NCBI GenBank assembly: GCA_030587435.1
Contig: JAUQZC010000169.1
Span: forward strand, 1 to 45,624
Length of the DNA: 45,624 bases
Direction: 5' to 3'
Origin: Candidatus Baldrarchaeota archaeon
Lineage (GTDB): Archaea > Asgardarchaeota > Baldrarchaeia > Baldrarchaeales > DXJG01
Shown here: positions 25,463-32,710 of the stretch, in pieces
Layout: each line of letters begins with the position of its first letter
How positions within the stretch are numbered: the first letter of the stretch is position 1
The notes under the pieces: model-generated
What the model was told of the DNA's origin: nothing
Database searches by the model: none
Seen by the model: only the letters and a program-made list of their open reading frames with translations
Position numbers and translations under genes: made by a program

Positions 25463-26602
25463 GTGTGGAGTGCTTTGCTTGTTATGGCTATTTTGCTGAG
25501 TGGTACAGCTAGTAATGTTGCAAGTAGCTTGTCTACGATGCAAACATTTCACAGCTTCTACGTGCAACAGGTGGATGGAGAAACCATAATAGGCTTGGCA
25601 GATCAGCCCCCACTCGAAATAAACCTGACAGAAATAGAGGAACTGCAGAAAGAATATGAGCAGCTAATAAACTCGATTAAAAACATGACAAACAGCCCTG
25701 AAAACACGGCGAACACAGCCAATGAAACCTACGAAAACTATACGGCATACAATTACATGTTGGGAAACGAAACCTACGAAAACGTCTCAAACCTAGAATT
25801 ACCGTTCGAGTTTATTCAAATAGACAACTACACAACACTATTTGCATTGAACACTTCAACGGAGATAGACAATGAAACCAAAAACACATTTATGCTAGAA
25901 TACGTCTACGAAAACGAGTACACGGTCATAGTTACCACCGTAGGCATATTAGAAAACGAAGAATACACCCACATGCTAACCTTCCTATACTACAGCAGCC
26001 CAGAAGTAAACGTTTCAAACTGGTTTGGAGACTGGATAACCTTAAACCTCACACACAGCCTAGCAAAACACTACGAACTAATAGCAAAAGTACTAACATA
26101 CGCTGCAGAAAACACCTACACCTACATAAACATATACTCGTACTTCCTCAAAATAGCCTACACAAGAACCGCAGAACAATGCCACAAAATATCACAAACA
26201 ATAACAACACAACTACAACGATACAACAAACAAATAAAACAAGCAATAGCACTAGCAATAGACCCCATAAGCCTCGCTGTAGTGTTTGCTGCAGGATTTA
26301 TCGTAGGTTTTCTCGCATATACCATTCGCTGGTCACTGTATGGTCGTAGATGTGGTGAAAAATGGGACTGGAGGATAGCACTGGCATGTGGCCTAGCGAC
26401 TGGGTTAACTTTTCTCGTGGGCGGCTACGCCGCTACAATCGGACTATCAATACTTGAGTGGGAGGGGATTTTATGGACTGCAAGCTGGACTGTAATAATT
26501 AATGTAGTATGGCTTAATGCGGTGATATACTCTGCATCCCATGGAAGTTCTGGTGGTACATCTGGTGGTTATGGTGGTTTTTGGTCGAACCACTACGGAT
26601 AA
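25463..26602 (+). CDS. Secreted, sequon-rich protein with hydrophobic C-terminal domain and Gly/Tyr tail
   Basis: A 379-residue protein from GTG 25463 (GGGGGA 6 nt upstream; an in-frame TTG at 25445 would add MKGGIY). A signal-peptide-like segment covers the first 20 residues. Residues about 45-230 are Asn/Thr/Glu/Tyr-rich with about a dozen N-x-S/T sequons, suggesting an N-glycosylated extracellular domain. Residues about 255-350 hold two or three membrane helices (IDPISLAVVFAAGFIVGFLA). The end is GGYGGFWSNHYG. The C-terminal 130 residues are duplicated at 27280-27651. Followed 33 nt later by a membrane protein. Family not recognised; could be a surface protein or the precursor of a secreted peptide. 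Confidence 0.65.
   Translation: MWSALLVMAILLSGTASNVASSLSTMQTFHSFYVQQVDGETIIGLADQPPLEINLTEIEELQKEYEQLINSIKNMTNSPENTANTANETYENYTAYNYMLGNETYENVSNLELPFEFIQIDNYTTLFALNTSTEIDNETKNTFMLEYVYENEYTVIVTTVGILENEEYTHMLTFLYYSSPEVNVSNWFGDWITLNLTHSLAKHYELIAKVLTYAAENTYTYINIYSYFLKIAYTRTAEQCHKISQTITTQLQRYNKQIKQAIALAIDPISLAVVFAAGFIVGFLAYTIRWSLYGRRCGEKWDWRIALACGLATGLTFLVGGYAATIGLSILEWEGILWTASWTVIINVVWLNAVIYSASHGSSGGTSGGYGGFWSNHYG
26197..26274 (+). repeat. 78-bp direct repeat, copy 1
   Basis: Identical over 78 nt to 27279-27356. It encodes TITTQLQRYNKQIKQAIALA and the next residues in the sequon-rich protein. It marks the left edge of a tandem duplication with a period of about 1.08 kb. Confidence 0.9.
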
Positions 26603-26608
26603 ATACAA
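26563..26608 (+). repeat. 46-bp direct repeat over the Gly/Tyr tail, copy 1
   Basis: Identical to 27612-27657. Covers the codons for GGYGGFWSNHYG, the stop codon and 6 nt after it. Confidence 0.9.
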
Positions 26609-26635
26609 CCCACATTTTATTTTTATTTGAGAAGG

Positions 26636-27286
26636 GTGTTAGGATTGAATGAGAAACATGCTTACAAGCCAATAACCGTAGAAGACCTATTGGCGTTGCT
26701 AATATACGTGTATCTCATTATTCCTCTTTCTATTTTCTCTCCTGAGTACCACGTGGGCTGTTCCCTTTGGGATTATTTTTTGGGTTTTCTTGTGGTTCGT
26801 TTTCCTTTTGTTTTTGTTCCTGTTTTTTATTTTGTTTTTGTTTCTCCTAGGCGTAGGCCTAGAACATCCTGGGACATAGAGGCTCCTATTCTAGGATTTC
26901 ACATGCTTCTCATCGTTGAGCCTTTTTACCTATGGCTTTTCTCTCTGGTCAACGAGTTTATCGCTCTAAGATTTCTCTCATGGGTCTTTATGCTTTCAGT
27001 TTACTTCGCTATACTACCCATCTTAAACACGCTAATTGTATGCAGACTTAAAATAGAGTTTTCCAGAACTTCGAAAAGGGCCTTAGGCTTAACCTACATA
27101 GCTTACGCAACTATAGTAACAATATTCAACATTAAGGCAACATGGCTCTTAAACCTAGACTCTTTTCAGCGGATACTTATTACAGCGCTTTATGTAGGAT
27201 CTGCTGTTATTATTTTGACAGGCATTTTTTTACGTGAAGTTGAAAGGTCTTTGGCTAAAAGTAGGGAAGCCTCACAACAACAATAA
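26636..27286 (+). CDS. Multi-pass membrane protein, module partner B1
   Basis: A 216-residue protein with about six hydrophobic segments; the motif IVEPFYLWLFSLVNEF lies between segments 3 and 4. It is a paralogue of the gene at 27684 (VVEPFNLWLYSLINGY at the same place; both end in a charged, Gln-rich tail). The GTG at 26636 is chosen because VLGLNEK aligns with VLNLSEK at the homologous GTG of the paralogue. It follows the sequon-rich gene in the same direction, so the two likely work together. Function unknown. Confidence 0.65.
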   Translation: MLGLNEKHAYKPITVEDLLALLIYVYLIIPLSIFSPEYHVGCSLWDYFLGFLVVRFPFVFVPVFYFVFVSPRRRPRTSWDIEAPILGFHMLLIVEPFYLWLFSLVNEFIALRFLSWVFMLSVYFAILPILNTLIVCRLKIEFSRTSKRALGLTYIAYATIVTIFNIKATWLLNLDSFQRILITALYVGSAVIILTGIFLREVERSLAKSREASQQQ

Positions 27287-27356
27287 CAACACAACTACAA
27301 CGATACAACAAACAAATAAAACAAGCAATAGCACTAGCAATAGACCCCATAAGCCT
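27279..27356 (+). repeat. 78-bp direct repeat, copy 2
   Basis: Exact copy of 26197-26274; begins at the end of the B1 gene and overlaps its stop codon (27284-27286). It defines the duplication junction. Confidence 0.9.
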
Positions 27357-27651
27357 TGCTGCAGCGTTTGCCATAGGATTTATTGCAGGTTTCCTTGGAT
27401 ACACCCTTTATTGCTTAACGTCTCCTGGTGAAAAGTGGGATTGGAGAATAGCATTGATATCTGGCTTGGCAGGTGGATTAATGCTCGCAGTTCCTGCGAT
27501 GGCTCCTTTACTTGGATTATCTGAGTGGGGAACGGCTATATGGGTGTTGTACTGGGTTACTCTAATGACTTGGTGGGAGTTTTACGCAGCGAACGGTATT
27601 AGTCGTGGATATGGTGGTTATGGTGGTTTTTGGTCGAACCACTACGGATAA
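27280..27651 (+). pseudogene. Truncated copy of the C-terminal domain of the sequon-rich protein
   Basis: The frame from 27280 reads TITTQLQRYNKQIKQAIALA, then AAAFAIGFIAGFLGYTLYCL, a WDWRIALISGLAGG segment and the same GGYGGFWSNHYG tail. It lacks the signal peptide and sequon-rich domain, and no ATG/GTG/TTG with a good Shine-Dalgarno site opens it; a TTG at 27454 is the first start-like codon. Its middle has diverged from copy 1 while its two ends are identical. It may be a duplication relic or be expressed by coupling from B1. Confidence 0.55.
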
Positions 27652-27657
27652 ATACAA
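27612..27657 (+). repeat. 46-bp direct repeat over the Gly/Tyr tail, copy 2
   Basis: Exact copy of 26563-26608 at the end of the truncated gene. Identity extends past the stop codon while the coding DNA before it has diverged. Confidence 0.9.
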
Positions 27658-27683
27658 TCTACATCCACATTTTATTTTGTGGG

Positions 27684-28355
27684 GTGCTGAACCTGAGCGA
27701 AAAAGGCAGCAAAACAACAGGCAAAGAGATATTAGAAGCATTTTTATTGATTTCAATCCTTATGTACCTTATTTACCTTACTCTTCTGTCAGGTTTTGAT
27801 GTGGAGGGGGTTTCCGTTCAGAGATATTTGTTGGGTCGCCTAGTATTTTGCTTACTCTTCGCTCTGATCCCAACCATCTACTTCGGCTTCACATCGCTCA
27901 AATCAAAATCAGAAAACCACATAGCATGGTTTGCTGCCGGTTTTTATGGGATTTTCGTTGTTGAACCCTTCAACCTATGGCTCTACTCGCTTATCAACGG
28001 CTACGTCGAGCTCATGTTCATTGCGTGGATTCTTGCAGCCGCATCGTACCTAGTAGCGATACCCAGCTTAACGTTCGCCGCAGCCAAGCTCCTAGAAATA
28101 AAGTTCTCGGAAAAGGGGAAAAAGGCCTTCACCGCAGCATGCATAATCTTCACAGCAGCAATAACAGCGCTAAACTTCAACGCCAAATGGTTCCTCAACT
28201 TAGACCACAGCTACTCAATCGCGCAGACATGGATCATAGCTATCTATATTGCATCAGCGGTCTGTATCCTGTCGGGCATTCTTGCACATGAAGTTGAGAA
28301 ATCGGGTGTAGCGATTAAGGCATCACAGCACCAACAACGTAGCGGACAACAATAA
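27684..28355 (+). CDS. Multi-pass membrane protein, module partner B2
   Basis: A 223-residue paralogue of the protein at 26636, with about six hydrophobic segments and the conserved VVEPFNLWLYSLINGY region. It ends in a Gln/His-rich tail (KASQHQQRSGQQ). The GTG at 27684 aligns with the B1 start and has TGTGGG upstream. An in-frame upstream start at 27630 would overlap the truncated gene's tail codons and is less likely. Divergence between B1 and B2 is large, so the duplication is old even though the repeat edges are identical. Confidence 0.65.
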   Translation: MLNLSEKGSKTTGKEILEAFLLISILMYLIYLTLLSGFDVEGVSVQRYLLGRLVFCLLFALIPTIYFGFTSLKSKSENHIAWFAAGFYGIFVVEPFNLWLYSLINGYVELMFIAWILAAASYLVAIPSLTFAAAKLLEIKFSEKGKKAFTAACIIFTAAITALNFNAKWFLNLDHSYSIAQTWIIAIYIASAVCILSGILAHEVEKSGVAIKASQHQQRSGQQ

Positions 28356-28360
28356 ACCTC

Positions 28361-28385
28361 AGATCGCCACCTACCGTTGCGATCT
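28361..28385 (+). terminator. Inverted repeat after the duplicated module
   Basis: AGATCGC (28361-28367) pairs with GCGATCT (28379-28385) around an 11-nt loop, 5 nt after the B2 stop. No T run follows, so a terminator or processing hairpin role is tentative. Confidence 0.35.
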
Positions 28386-28804
28386 TAGCTCTACTCCGCA
28401 ACACTACTTTCATGTCGATGTAATGTTTGTTTTAGGATTGCAATAAGGAATATTAAGGTGTGAGATGGGTGGTTTAATTGTGGATAGAGGCGTTATGGGG
28501 GCTTGAAACATTAGGTTGAGGGCTTAGAAGAGATAGGTGTGTGGAGTTCTGTTCCGCCGAAAGCTTCCCGATGAAGCCAGAGAGGGAAGAATCTCGTTAA
28601 CAAATTTTATTAAATGTTCTGAAAGTTGGTGAGAGTTGGGGACGGTAGATCTTTTGATGATTGCGAGGAACTAGGGAAAAATACAGGTAATTTAACGTAA
28701 GGTTTGCCTTTATGGTGTGAGAATAAAGTTATAGGTGTTTAAACTCTTGAGATTAAAGGTAAGATTAGGTTGTTTTGAATTTCGTTCGTGCAGAACGGAA
28801 GTCT
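28386..28804. other. Gene-free spacer
   Basis: About 420 nt with no readable gene. GCTTCCC/GGGAAG arms near 28560-28590 form a weak inverted repeat. Nothing else recognised. Confidence 0.3.
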
Positions 28805-29292
28805 TTATAGTAGTCCTTTTACTGTGGATATTTCTACCCTTGTCAGTTTTCTTATTTTTTCGCTTTTCTTTGCAAGACTTCTTTCGTCGGTTGTGATGAT
28901 TGGAACTTTATGTTTGAAAGCTAGAACTAGGTAAGGCACATCTTTTGGTTCAATTTCTAGTATTTTTGATATCATTTGTATTTCAGGGGTTTTCTTCATT
29001 GTTTCGATGAGGTCTTCGGTAATGGGATGGTAGAATTCTTTTATAATGTTGTTTGAGTTTAGTATTTTCCAGAACAGTTTTCAAGTTCTAGGGGGTCGCG
29101 GTGAATTCTTATGGCTATCCGTTTTAATACTCTTGTTACTTCGGCTACAATGTAACTGTTTACAAGGATCTTGTACTCTCCTTTTATGCATTTTAGGATA
29201 ATATCTGTTGCTTCTTTTAATGTTCCCAGAATCCCGTGGACCCAAATATTTGCGTCAAGGATTAACGTTTTCACTTTTGATGAGTTTTTCAA
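28805..29292 (-). pseudogene. VapC-type PIN toxin with frameshift
   Basis: The first frame gives TLILDANIWVHG (catalytic Asp of PIN) and AEVTRVLKRIA (conserved Glu), then LELEN and a stop at 29059. One base shifted, the frame continues FWKILNSNNIIKEFYHPI, then ISKILEIEPKDVPYLVLAFK (Asp) and VPIITTDERSLAKK (final Asp) to 28805. All four acidic residues exist but in two frames, with the break near 29068. The toxin is dead as read. Its antitoxin gene overlaps its start and is intact. Confidence 0.7.
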
Positions 29293-29566
29293 CTTCTTCC
29301 CTACCTTTCTCTAACTCTTCTTTTACAATTTCTCTTGGAACTTTAAGTTCAAGCAGCTGTTTTAATGTCTCGAAGGGGTCTCCTCTTTCTTTTGAAAGTT
29401 TGTCCATTGAATGTAACCCCAACAGTCCGATGTTTTTTCTCAGTATTGCTTCCCTAACAGCTTCTCTGACAAATTCAGCTTTACCGGTGTATCCTAGTGC
29501 TTTAACAAGCTCCTCAACAAGTTTATCAAGATTTCTACTAACTTTAATCGTCCACACTTTAGACAA
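29255..29566 (-). CDS. CopG/ribbon-helix-helix VapB-type antitoxin
   Basis: A 103-residue protein. The N-terminus WTIKVSRNLDKLVEELVKAL then TGKAEFVREAVREAIL is a typical ribbon-helix-helix DNA-binding domain; the acidic helical C-terminus (about 65-100) should mask the PIN toxin. It overlaps the toxin gene by 38 nt. A 7-bp-arm inverted repeat at 29580-29595, 13 nt upstream of the start, is a likely operator. Confidence 0.8.
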   Translation of the reverse strand: MSKVWTIKVSRNLDKLVEELVKALGYTGKAEFVREAVREAILRKNIGLLGLHSMDKLSKERGDPFETLKQLLELKVPREIVKEELEKGREEVEKLIKSENVNP

Positions 29567-29579
29567 AAATTAACCTCCT

Positions 29580-29595
29580 AAATACTCTAGTATTT
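29580..29595. promoter_or_regulatory. Inverted repeat, candidate antitoxin operator
   Basis: AAATACT (29580-29586) and AGTATTT (29589-29595) around CT; a looser copy follows at about 29600-29616. Sits directly upstream of the CopG antitoxin start. Confidence 0.5.
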
Positions 29596-29960
29596 GAAAA
29601 GTACCATAGTATTTTAAACCTTCCTAAACTCTTTGTCGCAATGCAACATGCCTCATAAAAACCGTTCAAACTTTTACAAATATCTGCGAAAAGTAACTGT
29701 ATTAATACACGTAGACGTATGCTTTTAGTTAAAATAGTCTTGAAGAAAGCCGTGTTCAAAGATATAAACTCTAGTTTTCATCATTGAAAAACTAGGTGTT
29801 TTTCGGTTTTGTTTCTTCAACTCATGACATTAATCTTGTCAAAATAGGCTGTAGCAATGTGTAATTAAACAGTTACTTTTAATATATCAAGTGTTATGAA
29901 AGGATGTGTGTTGCAGGTTTGAGTAGCAGTTTTCTCAAGTATTATGCTTGGGTGTGTGAA
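29596..29960. other. Gene-free spacer
   Basis: About 365 nt, AT-rich. GGTGTGTGA at 29951-29959 is the likely Shine-Dalgarno site of the next start (ATG 29961). Nothing else recognised. Confidence 0.3.
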
Positions 29961-30101
29961 ATGGTTGTTAATTTAAGTGAAGCTGATTATGAGATTTTGA
30001 GAATTCTTCAAGAGAACACTCGTGCCTCTATATCGGATATTTCCCGTGAACTGGGTTTAAGTAGGGTTACTGTGAGGCAAAGAATTCAGAACATCCCCTA
30101 G
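29961..30101 (+). pseudogene. Lrp/AsnC-type HTH fragment (CopR/CopT-like)
   Basis: ATG 29961 gives 46 residues: LSEADYEILRILQENTRASI then SDISRELGLSRVTVRQRIQN, a complete Lrp-type winged HTH, then a stop. The partner-binding half is missing. The next frame carries the C-terminal half of a copper ATPase. In archaea, Lrp-HTH proteins with a TRASH domain (CopR/CopT) regulate adjacent copper ATPase genes, so the missing DNA was probably the rest of the regulator and the first half of the ATPase. Confidence 0.6.
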
Positions 30102-30982
30102 CTAAAGCAATTGTTGAAAAAGCAATAGGAGGAGGGTTGAAAATTGAAGATCCGGAAGACTTTATATCCATTCCTGGAAAAGGAGTTAAAGCAGTATATA
30201 ACGGCTTAGAAATACTGGTTGGAAGCATTAGGCTGCTAAAAGAAAAGGGAGTTAAATTCAATGGTGCTGAAAAAGAAACTGGCAAACTAATGGAACAGGG
30301 AAAAACAGTTGTAGGTGTTTCGGTGAACAATGAGATAATAGGTTTAATAGGAATTATGGATGCCCCTAGAAGAGAGGCGAAAATAGCATTAGAAGAGCTT
30401 AGAAAGATGGGAATAAAAGTTGGAATGATAACTGGTGATAATGAGAGGACGGCTAGAGCGATTGCTGCTCAACTTGGTATTGATAGGGTACTGGCTAACG
30501 TTTTGCCTAGAGATAAGGCTAAAGAATTGAAGAAGCTTCAGGAAGAAGGGTACGTTGTTGGTATGGTTGGAGACGGTGTGAATGATGCTCCAGCTTTAAC
30601 TCAAGCTGATGTTGGATTTGCTATAGGAAGTGGAACAGATATCGCAATTGAAGCTGGAGATATTATTTTGATTAGAGATGATTTAAGAGACGTGGTTGCA
30701 GCTATTCAGCTTAGTAAGAGAACAATTGGACAGGTAAAGCAAAACCTCTTTTGGGCATTTGCCTACAACACTATTTTGATTCAAGTTGCAGCGGCAGGAC
30801 TTCTATATCCAGCGTTGGCAGGAATGGCCATGGCGATGAGTTCGGTTTCAGTAACCTCATGGTTGCTACTAATGAAAAAATATGTCCCAGGAATAAAAAG
30901 AAGTCCCCCCCCCCCGGGGATCACAAGGCAGAACTGTAGAGGAAATAAAGGATCCTGTAATTTGATTGGAACCTCTGTATAG
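30087..30982 (+). pseudogene. CopA-like P1B-type ATPase, C-terminal half only
   Basis: From about 30087 the frame reads NSEHPLAKAIVEKA, which lies in the nucleotide-binding domain just after the phosphorylation site. MITGDNERTARAIAAQLG and VGDGVNDAPALTQADVGFAI (hinge and Mg site) are intact, followed by the last two membrane helices with the YN and MSSVS copper motifs. The DKTGT motif, helices 1-6 and N-terminal metal domains are absent, so no pump can form. After the C10 run at 30907-30916 the ending looks frameshifted; another frame reads GRTVEEIKDPV, like the start of a YHS metal-binding segment. Confidence 0.75.
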
Positions 30983-31001
30983 ATTATTTTTCAGTTATTT
31001 G

Positions 31002-31736
31002 TTAAAGTAGGAGTTTTACTTGCCCTGTTGTTTCGTCGTAGCTTAAGATGTTCATTTCAGCTAGTTTTCTTAAGGTTCTAACGGTCATTACTGGGGGCGA
31101 TTTAACTTCTCTTTTTATTTCTTCTACGGTTGACGTCCTTGTTTTGAAAAGTATTGTAAGAATTTCTACTTCTGGGGTGGAGTAGCTTCCCTCAGCTAAA
31201 ATAAAGTCGACAACCGCGTTTTCCCTTGCCAACTTATTTAGTTCTTCTCTTATTTTGTTGAGGCCTACACTTTTTTCTGCGAATTCTTCTTCGTTAGCTT
31301 TTTTAATGCGGACAATTTCTTCTTCAAGCTGTCTTGTCCTTTGATTTAATTCTTCTAACTTCTTTTGTTTTTCTTCTTTTTCATTTTTTAACTGGATAAG
31401 TTCCTTGTTTGCCTCTTCCAGCTTAACTTTAAGGTCAGAAAGCTTGTCTTTAAATTCTACTATTTTATTGTTTGTTTCTTCGATTTTTAGTTGGAGGTTT
31501 TTAACTGCTTGTTCAAGGTTAGTCTTCTTTTCTTTCAATTCAGTTATTTGCGTGTCATATTTTTTGATTCTACTTTCAGTGTTTTCAAGGTCTTTTTCAA
31601 GGCTTTCCATTGCTTTACTTGACGCGTTTGCTTCTTCAATTATAGATTCAAGCTTAGAATTAAGAAATTCTTTTAATCCTCTCGTGTCTTCTTCAGTTTT
31701 TCTCAGCAAATCTTTAATGTTAGATATTTCAGACAT
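31002..31736 (-). CDS. Long coiled-coil protein with C-terminal winged helix
   Basis: A 244-residue protein. Residues about 5-165 are a near-continuous coiled coil (Lys/Glu/Leu heptads such as ITELKEKKTNLEQAVKNLQL). Residues about 170-244 form a winged-HTH-like domain (STPEVEILTILFKTRTSTVE then KSPPVMTVRTLRKLAEMNIL). It is a paralogue in layout of the gene just upstream and 20 nt apart, with GAGGGGGG before its ATG. Coiled coil plus wHTH suggests a DNA-linked structural or partition role, comparable in form to ScpB/MukE or Smc accessory proteins, but there is no specific match. Confidence 0.65.
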   Translation of the reverse strand: MSEISNIKDLLRKTEEDTRGLKEFLNSKLESIIEEANASSKAMESLEKDLENTESRIKKYDTQITELKEKKTNLEQAVKNLQLKIEETNNKIVEFKDKLSDLKVKLEEANKELIQLKNEKEEKQKKLEELNQRTRQLEEEIVRIKKANEEEFAEKSVGLNKIREELNKLARENAVVDFILAEGSYSTPEVEILTILFKTRTSTVEEIKREVKSPPVMTVRTLRKLAEMNILSYDETTGQVKLLL

Positions 31737-31756
31737 GATACCCCCCTCATTTTAAA

Positions 31757-32503
31757 CTATATTTCAATTTCCTTTAGGGTTTTTATTTCACCTGTATTTG
31801 GATTAAACTCTATAACTCCTCTCTCAGCCAAGCCTTTGACGACGTGTTGAATGAAAGATGTTTTTAGTGAAGTGCTTTTCTCAACGAAACTGATTGATGT
31901 GGTTTTCTGATCTTTTATTACCCTAATTACTTTTAATTCTGGTATGTCCAAGACGTTTTTCCTTATTAGAAACTTTAAGGCGGAATATTTTGCTTTTAAC
32001 TCGTTTAGCCTGTTTGATTCCTTTTCATACGATGATCTCAGGGAAGCTATTGCTTTATCATGCTCCATTTTTATGTTCTCAATCTCTTTTTCCAATCTAG
32101 CTATCTCGTCTTCTTTTTCTTTGCAGGCTTGCTCAAGGCTGGAAATATTTTCTTTTATGCTGCTTATTTCCTCTCTGGTCTTAGTAAGTTCGGTCTCTAA
32201 CTCCTTTAACTGTTGACCGAGCTTAATTTCATTTTCTTTAAGTTCTGAAAGTTTGTTTTCGGCCTGTGTTTTTTCGCTTTCTAGGCTGGAGATAGCAGCT
32301 TCCAATTCTGATACTGTTTTTTCTTTTTCTTCTTCGATGTTTTGTTTTTCGATGAGTTTATTTTTTAAGCGTTCTAATCGCTCAGTTAGCGAATCTATGT
32401 CTCGGCTAATTATGTCTATGTTGCGGTTAAAGGCTTCTTTCAACTCTGTTAGGGTTGTTTTGTTCTTTTTTAGAGATAATAAAAGGTCAGAAATACTGGA
32501 CAT
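31757..32503 (-). CDS. Long coiled-coil protein with C-terminal winged helix
   Basis: A 248-residue protein with coiled coil over about residues 5-180 (KTVSELEAAISSLESEKTQA and similar), then a C-terminal domain with a wHTH-like segment (TSFIQHVVKGLAERGVIEFN) and a beta wing (PNTGEIKTL). First gene of a two-gene operon with the related protein downstream; GGGGTTGAT precedes the ATG at 32503. The two could form a heterodimer through their coiled coils. Function unknown. Confidence 0.65.
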   Translation of the reverse strand: MSSISDLLLSLKKNKTTLTELKEAFNRNIDIISRDIDSLTERLERLKNKLIEKQNIEEEKEKTVSELEAAISSLESEKTQAENKLSELKENEIKLGQQLKELETELTKTREEISSIKENISSLEQACKEKEDEIARLEKEIENIKMEHDKAIASLRSSYEKESNRLNELKAKYSALKFLIRKNVLDIPELKVIRVIKDQKTTSISFVEKSTSLKTSFIQHVVKGLAERGVIEFNPNTGEIKTLKEIEI

Positions 32504-32710
32504 TTAATCAACCCCACTTGACACTAGGATAATTAAATTCTATAGCTATATTGCTCAATGATAATTATAACTGTTTACCTTTTATGAGTAAAAGTGGTAT
32601 TAATTTTAAACGATTCAAAACATGTGTGGGCTATAAATTGTTGTTAAACTTTAATGTAAAGGTAAGATTTCTTTAAAGACATTAACCTAAATGAATACGG
32701 GAGAAAATTT

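Noticed and set aside
27234..27431. Asn/Thr-rich ORF across the duplication junction
   Set aside because: It is the wrong frame of the repeat DNA; the homologous reading is the TITTQLQ frame.
28600..28700. C/D-box-like TGATGA element
   Set aside because: No matching D box (CTGA) at a suitable distance and no terminal stem.
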